A stretch of 37,701 bases of DNA from Comamonadaceae bacterium (GCA_004144865.1 SEAY01000021.1:1-37701); one strand, 5' to 3'. Positions 1 to 10,103 are shown, counted from the stretch's first letter. The notes: generated from the sequence alone by a model not told the origin. Program-made: numbers and translations.

Positions 1-54
1 CTTCCTGCGAACTGGCCACCCCGGCCCCCCGCGCCCGGATCGGCGCCCACCCCA

Positions 55-2003
<1,949 letters not shown>

Positions 2004-2007
<4 letters not shown>

Positions 2008-2681
2008 CCGTTGCCACGGAGCGGGCAGGGCGCCTGGGTGCGGCAGTCGAGCAACTGGGGCTGCAGCTCGACGGGCCGCAGCTCGACAAGTTGCTGGACT
2101 ACCTGGAACTCATCGCCAAATGGAACCGGGTCTACAACCTGACGGCCGTGCGGGATCCCGAGGAAATGCTGGTGCAGCACCTCTTCGACAGCCTGGCGGC
2201 GGTCGGTCCGCTGCGGTTCCACACCGCAGGCAAACCGATCCGCCTGCTGGACGTGGGTTCTGGTGCCGGGCTGCCGGGCGTGGTGATCGCCGTGTGCTGC
2301 CCGGAGATCCGCGTCGAATGCGTGGATACCGTTGGCAAGAAGGCCGCGTTCATCCAGCAGGCGGCCGCCCATCTGCAGCTGCCCAATTTGCGCGGTGTCC
2401 ACGACCGGGTCGAGAACCTGAAGGGTCCGTACGACGTCATCGCTTCCCGGGCTTTCGCTTCGCTTCCTGACTTCGTGAACTGGTCTGCCAGCGCGCTGGC
2501 GGAGCAGGGTGTGTGGATGGCCATGAAGGGAAAGCGCCCCGACGCCGAGCTGGCAGATCTTCCCGCGACCGTTGAAGTGTTCCACGTGGAACCGTTGAGC
2601 GTGCCCGAACTGTCGGCTGAACGCTGCATCGTGTGGATGCGCCCTCGTGCCGCACCGGGTGCTACGAGCCCCGGGCGGTAA
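2004..2681 (+). CDS. rsmG: 16S rRNA (guanine(527)-N(7))-methyltransferase RsmG
   Basis: Class I SAM-dependent methyltransferase that makes m7G527 in the 530 loop of 16S rRNA; loss is known in other bacteria to give low-level streptomycin resistance. 225 residues, slightly longer than the usual 205-215. The N-terminal helical segment contains [25 protein letters not shown] (about 40-64; the NLT and H-x-x-D-S elements are typical), followed by the SAM-binding motif [13 protein letters not shown] (81-92) and the later IASRAFASL motif. The start is fixed by the ATGA overlap with mnmG. A degenerate parS-like palindrome lies near the 3' end. Confidence 0.95.
2578..2593. promoter_or_regulatory. degenerate parS-like palindrome (inside rsmG)
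   Basis: TGTTCCACGTGGAACC differs from the parS consensus at three of 16 positions. It keeps a perfect 14-bp palindrome (GTTCCACGTGGAAC), with the two central changes compensating each other. It is about 0.9 kb after the second perfect site. It may be a weak ParB site or chance; binding cannot be judged from sequence alone. Confidence 0.45.
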
Positions 2682-2705
2682 ACTCAGCCTTCACCTGGAG
2701 GGGCC

Positions 2706-3320
2706 ATGTTCGGCATTGCAGACTACGGCGCATTCGTCGCCGCGATCCTGATCTTCCTGGCCATTCCGGGTCCCGGCAACCTGGCGCTGATCACTTCCAC
2801 CGGGAAGGGCGGAATCGCCGGCGGGCTGGCTGCCACGTTCGGCATCATTGCCGGGGACCAGGTCCTGATGTGGGCGGCAGTCGCGGGCGTGGCCGCGCTG
2901 CTGGTGGCCTACCCCGCCGCCTTTCATGCCGTCCAGTGGCTGGGCGCAGCCTACCTGGCCTGGCTCGGCTTGCGCATGCTCCTCGCCAAGCCTGGCGCCA
3001 AGCCCGTCCTGAACATCCAGCCGCGCCACTATTTCCGGCAAGCCGCGCTCATCACCTTGCTGAACCCCAAGGCCATCGTGTTCTACATGGCCTTCTTCCC
3101 CCTGTTCGTGGATCCCGCCCGCCACCAGGGCATGCTGACCTTCGGCGTGATGGCGGCGACGATCGCCGCACTGACTTTCGCGTACGGCCTGGTCGCCGTG
3201 CTGCTCACGCACTTCCTCGCCGAGCGCATGCGCGCCAACCCCCTCATCGGCCGCATCCTCGAAAAGGTCGCGGGCTTGTTCCTCATCGGCTTCGGGGTCA
3301 AGCTCGCGGTCTCCAGGTAA
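2706..3320 (+). CDS. LysE/RhtB-family amino acid exporter
   Basis: Inner-membrane exporter of the LysE/RhtB superfamily, which expels amino acids such as lysine, arginine, homoserine or threonine. 204 residues is typical. The family signature PGPGN (21-25) follows the first hydrophobic helix, and about six membrane segments are visible, with the usual NPKAIVFYMAFFPLF motif near residue 120. A Shine-Dalgarno GGAGGGG precedes the ATG. It lies between rsmG and parA (24 bp after rsmG, 6 bp before parA), a placement I associate with Comamonadaceae. The substrate cannot be told from sequence. An ArgP-type regulator, the usual control of lysine/arginine exporters, occurs 25 kb away at 27853, not next to it. 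Confidence 0.88.
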   Translation: MFGIADYGAFVAAILIFLAIPGPGNLALITSTGKGGIAGGLAATFGIIAGDQVLMWAAVAGVAALLVAYPAAFHAVQWLGAAYLAWLGLRMLLAKPGAKPVLNIQPRHYFRQAALITLLNPKAIVFYMAFFPLFVDPARHQGMLTFGVMAATIAALTFAYGLVAVLLTHFLAERMRANPLIGRILEKVAGLFLIGFGVKLAVSR

Positions 3321-3326
3321 GACGCA

Positions 3327-4193
3327 ATGGCAAAGATTTTCTGCATCGCCAACCAGAAGGGCGGGGTTGGCAAGACGACGACGACGGTGAACCTGGCGGC
3401 GGGGCTGGCCAAGGTGGGCCAGCGCGTGCTGATGGTGGACCTGGATCCGCAGGGCAATGCGACCATGGGTTCGGGCGTCGACAAGCGCAGCCTGCAGCAC
3501 ACCGTGTACGACGTGCTGCTCGAGTCCGCCACCGTGGCCGAGGCCCGGGTGCGCAGCGAACGCCTCGTGGAGGCGGGCTGCAGCTACGACATCTTGGGAT
3601 CGAACCGCGACCTCGCCGGCGCCGAAGTGGAACTGGTCGAAGTCGACCGGCGCGAGAAGCGCCTGAAGGAGGCGCTGGCCGCCGTCGATGCCGAATACGA
3701 TTTCATCCTGATCGACTGCCCGCCGGCCCTTTCGCTGCTCACGCTCAACGGCCTGTGCGCGGCGCACGGCGTGATCGTGCCGATGCAGTGCGAGTATTTC
3801 GCGCTCGAAGGCCTGTCGGACCTGGTGAACACGATCAAGCAGGTGCACGCCAACCTGAACAAGGACCTGGAGATCATCGGCCTGCTGCGCGTGATGTTCG
3901 ACCCGCGCATCACGTTGCAGCAGCAGGTGAGCGACCAGCTCAAGGCGCACTTCGGCGACAAGGTGTTCAACACCGTCATCCCGCGCAACGTGCGCCTGGC
4001 CGAAGCCCCCAGCTACGGCCTGCCGGGCGTCGCCTTCGATCCCGCCGCGCGCGGCAGCCAGGCTTTCGTGGAGTTCGCCAACGAGATGGTGGAACGCCTG
4101 GGCGGCATGCGCCATCCGCCCGTGGCGCGCCCGGCCGCGAGCACCGAGCAGGCGGTCAGCCTGGGCACGCTGCTACACAAAAGAGAGCAGTGA
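3327..4193 (+). CDS. parA: Chromosome partitioning ATPase ParA
   Basis: Deviant-Walker ATPase that forms nucleoid-bound gradients and pulls ParB-parS complexes apart during chromosome segregation. The N-terminus carries the deviant Walker A KGGVGKTT (11-18) with the signature lysine; VDLDPQGNAT (A' motif, near 37-46) and ILIDCPPALS (Walker B, near 126-135) follow. At 288 residues it is about 30 longer than the common core; the extra part is a Pro/Ala-rich C-terminal tail after about residue 255. The start six bases after the lysE stop has no strong Shine-Dalgarno of its own, suggesting cotranscription. The stop overlaps the GTG of the next gene. Confidence 0.97.
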   Translation: MAKIFCIANQKGGVGKTTTTVNLAAGLAKVGQRVLMVDLDPQGNATMGSGVDKRSLQHTVYDVLLESATVAEARVRSERLVEAGCSYDILGSNRDLAGAEVELVEVDRREKRLKEALAAVDAEYDFILIDCPPALSLLTLNGLCAAHGVIVPMQCEYFALEGLSDLVNTIKQVHANLNKDLEIIGLLRVMFDPRITLQQQVSDQLKAHFGDKVFNTVIPRNVRLAEAPSYGLPGVAFDPAARGSQAFVEFANEMVERLGGMRHPPVARPAASTEQAVSLGTLLHKREQ

Positions 4194-4732
4194 AGCCAGG
4201 CAACGTGCTCATCCTGCCCGGCTGGGAGAACAGCGGGCCGAAACACTGGCAATCGATCTGGGAAGAGCGCCACGGCTACCGGCGCGTGGAACAGCACGAC
4301 TGGATGAAGCCCTTGCGCGGCGACTGGGTCGCGCGGCTGGAGGACGTGCTGCTCACGTGCGACGAGCCGGCCGTGCTGGTGGCGCACAGCCTGGGCTGCA
4401 TCCTCACCGCGGCCTGGGCCGCGCATTCGCGCAACACTCACCGCGTGAAGGCGGCCCTGCTGGTGGCGCCCGGCGACGTGGAGAGGCCGGAGATCCGCGA
4501 GCAGATCCCTTCGTGGTCGCCGATCGAGCTGCAGGCGCTGCCCTTCCCGGCGGTGCTGGTGGCGAGCCGCAACGACCCGTATTGCGAACTCGAACGCGCG
4601 CGCCTGTTCGCCTACGCGTGGAACGCGCAGTTCATGGACTACGGCGACTGCGGCCACATCAACGCCGACTCCGGGCTGGCCAGTTGGCCCGAAGGCCACG
4701 TCCTCCTGCAGGACCTGATGAAAGATCAATGA
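4190..4732 (+). CDS. RBBP9/YdeN-type serine hydrolase between parA and parB
   Basis: Small single-domain alpha/beta hydrolase (180 residues) of the RBBP9/YdeN group (COG3545-like), whose natural substrates are mostly unknown. The start is a GTG sharing GTGA with the parA stop, after a Shine-Dalgarno AAGAGAG; a longer in-frame reading upstream is only open frame over lysE and parA. The catalytic triad is visible: Ser67 in HSLGC, Asp129 in SRNDPYCE and His156 in CGHINADSG. The opening ILPGWENSGPKHWQSIWE is characteristic of the group. It ends one base before the parB ATG, so it is cotranscribed and probably translationally coupled with both partition genes. No signal peptide, so cytoplasmic. 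A role in chromosome segregation is possible from position alone but not shown. Confidence 0.9.
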   Translation: MKPGNVLILPGWENSGPKHWQSIWEERHGYRRVEQHDWMKPLRGDWVARLEDVLLTCDEPAVLVAHSLGCILTAAWAAHSRNTHRVKAALLVAPGDVERPEIREQIPSWSPIELQALPFPAVLVASRNDPYCELERARLFAYAWNAQFMDYGDCGHINADSGLASWPEGHVLLQDLMKDQ

Positions 4733-4733
4733 G

Positions 4734-5660
4734 ATGGTGACGAAGAAACCCAAGGGCCTCGGACGCGGCCTCGAAGCGCTGCTGGGTCCCAAGGTGGACG
4801 AGAGCGCGGCGCAAAGCGGCGAGGGCGCGGGGCCGAACCCGGGGCAGCCGGCATCGCTGCTGCTCGGCGACATGGTGCCCGGCGTGTACCAGCCGCGCAC
4901 GCGCATGGACGAGGGCGCCCTCTACGAGCTGGCCGAGTCGATCAAGGCGCAGGGCATCATGCAGCCGATCCTCGTGCGCAGGCTCGCGGGCGGCGACCAC
5001 GCCGGCAAGTACGAAATCATTGCGGGCGAACGCCGCTTCCGCGCGGCCAAGCTCGCCGGCCTGGACAGCGTGCCGGTGCTGGTGCGCGACGTGCCCGACG
5101 AGGCCGCCGCCGCGATGGCGCTGATCGAGAACATCCAGCGCGAGGACCTCAATCCGCTGGAGGAAGCGCAGGGCCTGCAGCGCCTGATCAAGGACTTCGG
5201 CCTCACGCACGAACAGGCGGCGCAGGCCGTCGGCCGTTCGCGCAGCGCCGCCTCCAACCTGCTGCGCCTGCTCAATCTCGCCGACCCGGTGCAGACCATG
5301 CTGATGGCGGGCGACATCGACATGGGCCACGCGCGCGCGCTGCTGTCGCTGGAGCGCGCCGCGCAGATCACCGCCGCCAACCAGATCGCGCAGAAGAAGC
5401 TGTCGGTGCGCGAGGCGGAGAGCCTGGTGCGCAAGATCGGCGCCGAGTTCTCGCTCACGAGCCCCAAGCCCGCCAAGGAGAAGTCGCGCGACCTGCGCCG
5501 CGTCGAGGAGGAGCTCTCCGACCTGCTCACCGCCGAAGTGGAAGTGCGCGTGAAGAAGCGCGTGAAGCGCCACGGTCGGGTGGAGGAGATGGGCGAAGTG
5601 TCGATCCAGTTCGGGTCGCTGGACGAATTGAACGGGCTGATCGAGAAGTTGCGCGGGTAG
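4734..5660 (+). CDS. parB: Chromosome partitioning protein ParB (parS-binding CTPase clamp)
   Basis: 308 residues. The N-terminal KKPKGLGRGLEALLG is the ParA-stimulating tail. Next comes the ParB/Srx CTP-binding domain with YQPRTRMDE and the GERRFRAAKLAG box (about 98-109), then ALIENIQREDLNPLEEA. The helix-turn-helix THEQAAQAVGRSRSAASNLLRLLNL reads parS, and the basic C-terminal domain dimerises. Its sites at 1473 and 1662 lie in the same gene block. It follows the hydrolase by one base. The 3' side leads into a repeat-rich space with hairpins that may end transcription. Confidence 0.97.
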   Translation: MVTKKPKGLGRGLEALLGPKVDESAAQSGEGAGPNPGQPASLLLGDMVPGVYQPRTRMDEGALYELAESIKAQGIMQPILVRRLAGGDHAGKYEIIAGERRFRAAKLAGLDSVPVLVRDVPDEAAAAMALIENIQREDLNPLEEAQGLQRLIKDFGLTHEQAAQAVGRSRSAASNLLRLLNLADPVQTMLMAGDIDMGHARALLSLERAAQITAANQIAQKKLSVREAESLVRKIGAEFSLTSPKPAKEKSRDLRRVEEELSDLLTAEVEVRVKKRVKRHGRVEEMGEVSIQFGSLDELNGLIEKLRG

Positions 5661-5663
5661 ATT

Positions 5664-5730
5664 TCCGTCATTCCGCGCAGGGGGAATCCACGGCGCCCCT
5701 GGGTCCCCGCCTGCGCGGGGACGACGGAGC
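5664..5730. repeat. Head-to-head palindromic repeat after parB
   Basis: Two related units face each other: one with CCGTCATTCC at 5665-5674, and one made of a perfect 8-bp hairpin GTCCCCGC-CTGC-GCGGGGAC (5703-5722) followed by GACGG. The second arm reads back as a degenerate copy of the first. This resembles the dispersed GTCATTCCCGC-type intergenic repeats of proteobacteria. It may also act as a weak terminator for the parB operon, though no T-run follows. A further short hairpin TGGCGG-TT-CCGCCA lies at 5733-5746. Confidence 0.6.
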
Positions 5731-5875
5731 CTTGGCGGTTCCGCCATGGAGTAGGTGCTCACCCTGGACGGGCGGAGCGGCCCGGGGGACGTATGGTCGC
5801 CGTTAACGCTTTGATGGACTTCCGGCAAAAACCCGGGGCTAGGATGATCCGCATGTGCCATGCCGGAGACATCCG

Positions 5876-6766
5876 ATGAACAAGCAGACCGGGGCCTGGC
5901 TCGCGGGCCTGTGCCTGTTGGGAGCCGTGGGCGGGGTCGCCGCCCAGGAGGAAACGCATCGCTGCGACCTGGCGGACGGCCGCGTTGTGTTTCAGCAAAC
6001 GCCTTGCGCGCTGGCCGACCTGGTTGCGCCCACGCCGGCGCCTGCGCCAGCCGCCGCCGTCGCCAAGCCCGCGCCCGCGGTGCGGACCGTGGCGCCGGAG
6101 CGGCCCACCAGCGTGCCCGCCACCACCGCCGTCGCGCCGGCGCCGCCGCCCGCCGTGCAGCGTGCGGAGGAGGAATTCGTGCGGCCCACGCGCCGCAAGC
6201 GCGAGGTCCTGGCGCTGAGCGCACAGCTCGAGCGCTGCCGCGCCGACGTGCCGGGCTTCGCCGAGAAGAGCGCCCTGGTCTACGCTGCCTGGACGCGCCG
6301 GCATGCGGCGGTGCTCGCCGAGTTCGACCGCCAGCTCGCCGCCAAGGTGCGCGCCAGCCGCCGCGGCGAGGCCGCGCTGCCCGTGGGCCAGTGCACCGAC
6401 GAATGGCTGCGCAACATCGAGCCCCTCAGCCGCATGCCGGACGGGCGCTTCGCCACCGTGGAGAAGACCTGGCAGGTCTTCATGGGCGCGCTCATGACGG
6501 GCGATCGCACCACGGCGCTCAGCACCATGGCGGGCCGGGCCAACGTCCGCTGGAAGCTGCGCGTGGAGCAGATGAGCGACGATGACCTGCGCAAGATCGC
6601 CGCTTCCATCCGCGCGCTCAAGGTGCAGTGGGGCGACGACTACGCCAAGGAGGGCCTGATCGCGGACACCGACAACCGCGTGGTCGGCATCGCGTTCGAG
6701 AACGTCAACGAGGAATGGAAGATCACCGACTGGGGCGGCGCCGCCACGTCGGTGATCACGCCCTGA
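5876..6766 (+). CDS. Exported DUF4124-like protein
   Basis: 296-residue protein with a clear signal peptide (MNKQTGAWLAGLCLLGAVGG then VAAQ), so periplasmic or outer. The segment HRCDLADGRVVFQQTPC right after cleavage fits a DUF4124-type motif (two cysteines around a short beta unit). It is followed by an Ala/Pro-rich linker (about 45-95) and a mostly helical C-terminal domain with several Cys and Trp residues. I do not recognise a function. The ATG was chosen because GGAG lies 8 bases upstream and the signal peptide begins there; an in-frame ATG at 5855 gives only seven extra residues. It ends exactly where the convergent dehydrogenase gene ends (no bases between the stops). Confidence 0.75.
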   Translation: MNKQTGAWLAGLCLLGAVGGVAAQEETHRCDLADGRVVFQQTPCALADLVAPTPAPAPAAAVAKPAPAVRTVAPERPTSVPATTAVAPAPPPAVQRAEEEFVRPTRRKREVLALSAQLERCRADVPGFAEKSALVYAAWTRRHAAVLAEFDRQLAAKVRASRRGEAALPVGQCTDEWLRNIEPLSRMPDGRFATVEKTWQVFMGALMTGDRTTALSTMAGRANVRWKLRVEQMSDDDLRKIAASIRALKVQWGDDYAKEGLIADTDNRVVGIAFENVNEEWKITDWGGAATSVITP

Positions 6767-8191
6767 TCAGAGCGCGAAGATCTTGCCCGGGTTCATGATG
6801 TTCTTCGGGTCCAGCGCGCGCTTGATGGTGCGCATCATGTCGACCGCGCCGGCGCCGGCTTCGTCCACCAGGAAGCCCATCTTGTGCAGGCCGACACCGT
6901 GCTCGCCGGTGCAGGTGCCGCCCAGGCGCAGCGCGCGCGCGACCAGCTTGTGGTTCAGGTCCTCGGCGGTGGCGCGCTCCTTCGGGTCGTTGGGATCGAG
7001 CAGGTAGCCGAAGTGGAAGTTGCCGTCGCCCACGTGGCCGACGAGGAAGTAGGGGATGCCGCTCGCATCGGCTTCCGCCACCGAATCCAGCAGGCAGTCG
7101 GCCAGGCGCGAGATCGGCACGCAGGTGTCGGTGGAGATGGCGCGGCAGCCGGGGCGTGACTGCACCGCGGCGAAATAGGCGTTGTGCCGCGCGGTCCACA
7201 AGCGCGTGCGCTCCTCGGGCGTCGCCGCCCATTCGAAGGCCTTGCCGCCGTGGCCGGCCGCGATCTCCTGCACCGTCTCGGCCTGCTCCTTCACGCCGGC
7301 GGGCGAGCCGTGGAATTCCATCAGCAGCATCGGCTCCTCGCGCAGGCCGAGCTTGCTGTGCGCATTGACCATGCGCACCGTGTTGACGTCGATCAGCTCC
7401 ACGCGCGCGATCGGCACGCCCAGCTGGATCACCTCGATGGTGGTGCGCACGGCGGCTTCGATGCTGGGGAAGGAGCAGATGGCCGCGGAAATCGCCTCGG
7501 GCAGCGGATACAGGCGCAGCGTCACTTCGGTGATCACGCCCAGCGTGCCTTCGCTGCCGACGAACAGGCGCGTGAGGTCATAGCCGGCGGAGGACTTCTT
7601 GGCGCGCGTGCCGGTGCGGATCACCTCGCCGCTGGCCGTCACCACTTCGAGCGCCAGCACGTTCTCGCGCATGGTCCCGTAGCGCACGGCGTTGGTGCCG
7701 GAGGCGCGGGTGGCGCTCATGCCGCCCAGCGACGCGTCGGCGCCCGGGTCGATCGGGAAGAACAGGCCGGTGCTCTTGATCTCTTCATTGAGCTGCTTGC
7801 GCGTGACGCCCGGCTGCACGGTGACCGTGAGGTCGTCGGCGTCCACGGCCAGCACCTTGTTCATGCGCTGCACGTCGATGCTGATGCCGCCCTGCACGGC
7901 CAGCAGGTGGCCTTCGAGCGAGGAACCGACGCCGAAGGGAATCACCGGAGTCTCGTGCTCGCTGGCGAGCCGCACCGCGTCGGCCACGTCCCGGGTGTCC
8001 TCGGCGAACACCACCGCGGCCGGCGGCGGGCACTCGAAGGAAGACTCGTCGCGGCCGTGCTGCTCGCGCACCGCCATGGCGGTGGAGCACCGCTCGCCGA
8101 AGCGCGCCTTGAGGGCCGCGATGAGGGCGGCGGGAACTGCGCGCTGCTGGACGTCGGGAACCAGGTGCGACAGGGCGGTCGGTGCGTTCAT
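6767..8191 (-). CDS. FAD-linked oxidase, D-lactate dehydrogenase (cytochrome)/GlcD type
   Basis: 474-residue flavoprotein of the FAD_binding_4 / FAD-oxidase C family that oxidises D-2-hydroxy acids (D-lactate, glycolate) and passes electrons to a cytochrome or quinone. Visible: the FAD cradle PVIPFGVGSSLEGH (about 80-93), the pyrophosphate-contacting GADASLGGMSATRASGTNAVRYG (about 148-170), the C-terminal HVGDGNFHFGYLLD, and the near-terminal GEHGVGLHKMGFL. The ATRASGTNAVRYGT stretch fits D-lactate dehydrogenase (LDHD/Dld type) better than GlcD, and no glcE/glcF neighbours are present. The start is supported by GGAGA just upstream. It stands alone, convergent with the DUF4124-like gene. Confidence 0.88.
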   Translation of the reverse strand: MNAPTALSHLVPDVQQRAVPAALIAALKARFGERCSTAMAVREQHGRDESSFECPPPAAVVFAEDTRDVADAVRLASEHETPVIPFGVGSSLEGHLLAVQGGISIDVQRMNKVLAVDADDLTVTVQPGVTRKQLNEEIKSTGLFFPIDPGADASLGGMSATRASGTNAVRYGTMRENVLALEVVTASGEVIRTGTRAKKSSAGYDLTRLFVGSEGTLGVITEVTLRLYPLPEAISAAICSFPSIEAAVRTTIEVIQLGVPIARVELIDVNTVRMVNAHSKLGLREEPMLLMEFHGSPAGVKEQAETVQEIAAGHGGKAFEWAATPEERTRLWTARHNAYFAAVQSRPGCRAISTDTCVPISRLADCLLDSVAEADASGIPYFLVGHVGDGNFHFGYLLDPNDPKERATAEDLNHKLVARALRLGGTCTGEHGVGLHKMGFLVDEAGAGAVDMMRTIKRALDPKNIMNPGKIFAL

Positions 8192-8270
8192 GCGTGTCTC
8201 CGGGGGGCAGACCGCAGTGTAGTCCGCCCCGGCCCGGCGGCCGCGTTGCGCGTGCCCCGGCCGTGCCGGA

Positions 8271-8867
8271 TTACCGCAGCGAATCCTGGTATTCGAAACG
8301 GGTGATCACGCCGTCGAAGTTGCGGTCCATCTCCTCGAAGGGCAGGGTGGAGATGCTCAGCCGGGCGGCCTCGGCGCGGGTCAGTTCGCCATCCCTGTTG
8401 GCGTCGGCGAAGAGGAAGGAGCGCGCCTCGTCGACCGCGCTGAAGCCTCCCGCACCGGCGAAGTCCTGCGACGGGCCGCGCACGGTGACGCCCGCTGCAC
8501 CCATGACGTTGGTGGCCACGCTGGGCACCGGGGTGCCGATGCTGCCGCTCGATCCCGCGCCCCTGCCGGCGCCGGTGTTGGCCGCCGTGCCGGGGAGCGT
8601 GCTCCCGGGGGCAATGGGAGACGTGCTGCGGGCGATCGGGTCGTTCGAGACCGCCGCCCCGCTGCCGGAGCTGATGCCGGCGGGGAAGATCGGCTGCAGC
8701 CCGCCGGGCTGCGGTGCCGCGCGCGCGGCCTGGGCTTGGGACGAGGGCGCGCTGGCCGAGCGCGTTCCGCCCTGCGGGGTGGCCCCGAGGCGGGCTTGTG
8801 CGTGCACGGCCGAGGCAGCGGCGGCCGCGCAGAGGCCGGCGGCGAACAGGCGGGTCAAGACATGCAT
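8271..8867 (-). CDS. Exported EF-hand calcium-binding protein
   Basis: 198 residues. A signal peptide (residues 1 to about 23, ending VHAQ) is followed by a long low-complexity Ala/Ser/Gly/Pro region (about 25-130) and then two canonical EF-hand loops: D-A-N-R-D-G-E-L-T-R-A-E at 155-166 and D-R-N-F-D-G-V-I-T-R-F-E at 181-192. Both have Asp at positions 1, 3 or 5 and Glu at 12, so Ca2+ binding is likely. The open frame extends far upstream, but AGGAGT lies just before this ATG and the signal peptide begins here. A good promoter (8911-8939) lies upstream. Function unknown; probably a periplasmic calcium-responsive or structural protein. Confidence 0.85.
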   Translation of the reverse strand: MHVLTRLFAAGLCAAAAASAVHAQARLGATPQGGTRSASAPSSQAQAARAAPQPGGLQPIFPAGISSGSGAAVSNDPIARSTSPIAPGSTLPGTAANTGAGRGAGSSGSIGTPVPSVATNVMGAAGVTVRGPSQDFAGAGGFSAVDEARSFLFADANRDGELTRAEAARLSISTLPFEEMDRNFDGVITRFEYQDSLR

Positions 8868-8910
8868 GGCGGACTCCTGAGGATGTGCCGCCTGGGGGAC
8901 GCGGGCGGCC

Positions 8911-8939
8911 TTTATGCATCCTGGCGCGGCGGCGGGCAA
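8911..8939 (-). promoter_or_regulatory. Sigma70-type promoter for the EF-hand gene
   Basis: Read leftward: -35 TTGCCC (8939-8934), a 17-bp spacer and -10 CATAAA (8916-8911). It ends 43 bases before the EF-hand ATG, with a Shine-Dalgarno in between. Match by eye only; no start site evidence. Confidence 0.5.
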
Positions 8940-9020
8940 CGGCAGAGCCGAGTCCGTCGAAAGCTGCTGTAGGACCGTGCAGCACCTTCGCGCACAATGG
9001 CCCTCTCCAGGAGGACAGGC

Positions 9021-9587
9021 ATGGGCAAGCGGCTGACGCAGATCGCCACGCGAACCGGGGACGACGGCACCACCGGGCTGGGCGACAACACGCGGGTTTC
9101 CAAGGATTCGCTGCGCGTGCACGCCATGGGCGACGTCGACGAGCTCAACTCGCACATCGGCGTGCTGCTGTGCGAGGAGCTGCCCGCCGAGGCACGGGTG
9201 CTGCTGGTGGAGATCCAGCACGAGCTGTTCAACCTCGGCGGCGAGCTGTCGATCCCGGGCTTCGAACTGCTGAAGGGCGAGGCGGTCGCAGCGCTGGATG
9301 AGGCCTTGGCGCAGTTCAACGCGCAGCTGCCGCGCCTGGAGGAATTCATCCTGCCGGCCGGCAACCGGGCGGCTTCGCAGGCGCATGTGTGCCGCACGGT
9401 TGCACGGCGGGCCGAACGCGCCGTCGTGGCACTGGGCAAGGCCGACGCGCTGCGCGAGACGCCGCGCCAGTACCTGAACCGGCTTTCGGACCTGCTGTTC
9501 GTGCTGGCGCGCGTCTTCAACCGCATGAACGGCGGCGACGACGTGTATTGGAAGAGCGAGAAGCTGCGGAAGTCGCAGGGAGAGTGA
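9021..9587 (+). CDS. PduO-type corrinoid adenosyltransferase
   Basis: 188-residue ATP:cob(I)alamin adenosyltransferase that makes adenosylcobalamin for B12-dependent enzymes. It has the family's N-terminal ATP-binding motif TRTGDDGTTGLGDNTRVSKD (10-29), the central RTVARRAERAV motif (about 130) that carries the catalytic arginine and glutamate, and LNRLSDLLFVLARV near the C-terminus. The ATG is chosen because a full AGGAGG (9009-9014) sits 6 bases upstream; the open frame extends eight codons further. It is divergent from the EF-hand gene. Which AdoCbl enzyme it serves is not visible in the window. Confidence 0.93.
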   Translation: MGKRLTQIATRTGDDGTTGLGDNTRVSKDSLRVHAMGDVDELNSHIGVLLCEELPAEARVLLVEIQHELFNLGGELSIPGFELLKGEAVAALDEALAQFNAQLPRLEEFILPAGNRAASQAHVCRTVARRAERAVVALGKADALRETPRQYLNRLSDLLFVLARVFNRMNGGDDVYWKSEKLRKSQGE

Positions 9588-9598
9588 GTTCCGGCGGT

Positions 9599-9670
9599 GT
9601 AGGCTGGGTTGGCCGCAGGCCACCCCAGCGATCGCGGGAGCTGGGGTGCGCTGCGCGCAACCCAGCCTAC
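9599..9670. repeat. REP pair (inverted) with GTAG heads
   Basis: Two hairpin units in opposite orientation. Unit 1: GTAG (9599-9602) then GCTGGGTTGGCC / GCA / GGCCACCCCAGC (9603-9629), 12-bp arms with one mismatch. Unit 2, on the other strand: GTAG (9670-9667) then GCTGGGTTGCGC / GCA / GCGCACCCCAGC (9666-9640). The inner stem differs between units (GGCC versus GCGC) but pairing is kept. It lies between the convergent adenosyltransferase and thioesterase genes, so it may also stop transcription from both sides. Confidence 0.85.
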
Positions 9671-9680
9671 GCAGCCACAG

Positions 9681-10103
9681 TTACCTGGGCGCCAGCACCG
9701 CCATCGTCAGCCGCGACACGCAGGTCAGCTCGCCCGCATCGTTGCGCAGCTCGATGTGCCACACCTGCGTGCTGCGGCCCACGTGCACCGGCGTGGTCTT
9801 GCCGGTGACCCATCCCGACGTCGCCCCGCGGATGTGGTTGGCGTTGATGTCCAGCCCCACCACGCGGTGTCCCGGCGGCGCGCAGTAGATCGCGCCGCAG
9901 GAGCCCAGCGTTTCCGCCAGCACCACGCTCACGCCGCCGTGCAGCAACCCGTACGGCTGGCGCGTGCGCGCATCCACCGGCACCCGCCCCACGATGTAGT
10001 CGTCGCCGACTTCCAGGAACTCCAGCCCGATGTGCGCGGGCGCCGTGTCCTGGTGGATGGCGGTCAGTTCCTCGACGGAAATGGGGCGGGTCCAGATCGG
10101 CAT
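9681..10103 (-). CDS. Hotdog-fold thioesterase (PaaI/MenI-like)
   Basis: 140-residue hotdog thioesterase, probably hydrolysing an acyl- or aryl-CoA. The catalytic segment YGLLHGGVSVVLAETLGS is typical: the HGG turn is followed by the acidic residue of the long helix. DINANHIRGATSGWVTG and the closing beta strands follow. The length matches the MenI/YdiI/PaaI group. The start lies 7 bases after the stop of the NCS2 permease on the same strand, so the two are probably cotranscribed, although no metabolic link is obvious. Substrate unknown. Confidence 0.87.
   Translation of the reverse strand: MPIWTRPISVEELTAIHQDTAPAHIGLEFLEVGDDYIVGRVPVDARTRQPYGLLHGGVSVVLAETLGSCGAIYCAPPGHRVVGLDINANHIRGATSGWVTGKTTPVHVGRSTQVWHIELRNDAGELTCVSRLTMAVLAPR

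Noticed and set aside
2633-4189. Long in-frame extension upstream of the serine hydrolase
   Set aside because: It overlaps rsmG, lysE and parA in another frame and looks like GC-rich filler. The hydrolase fold begins at the GTG at 4190.
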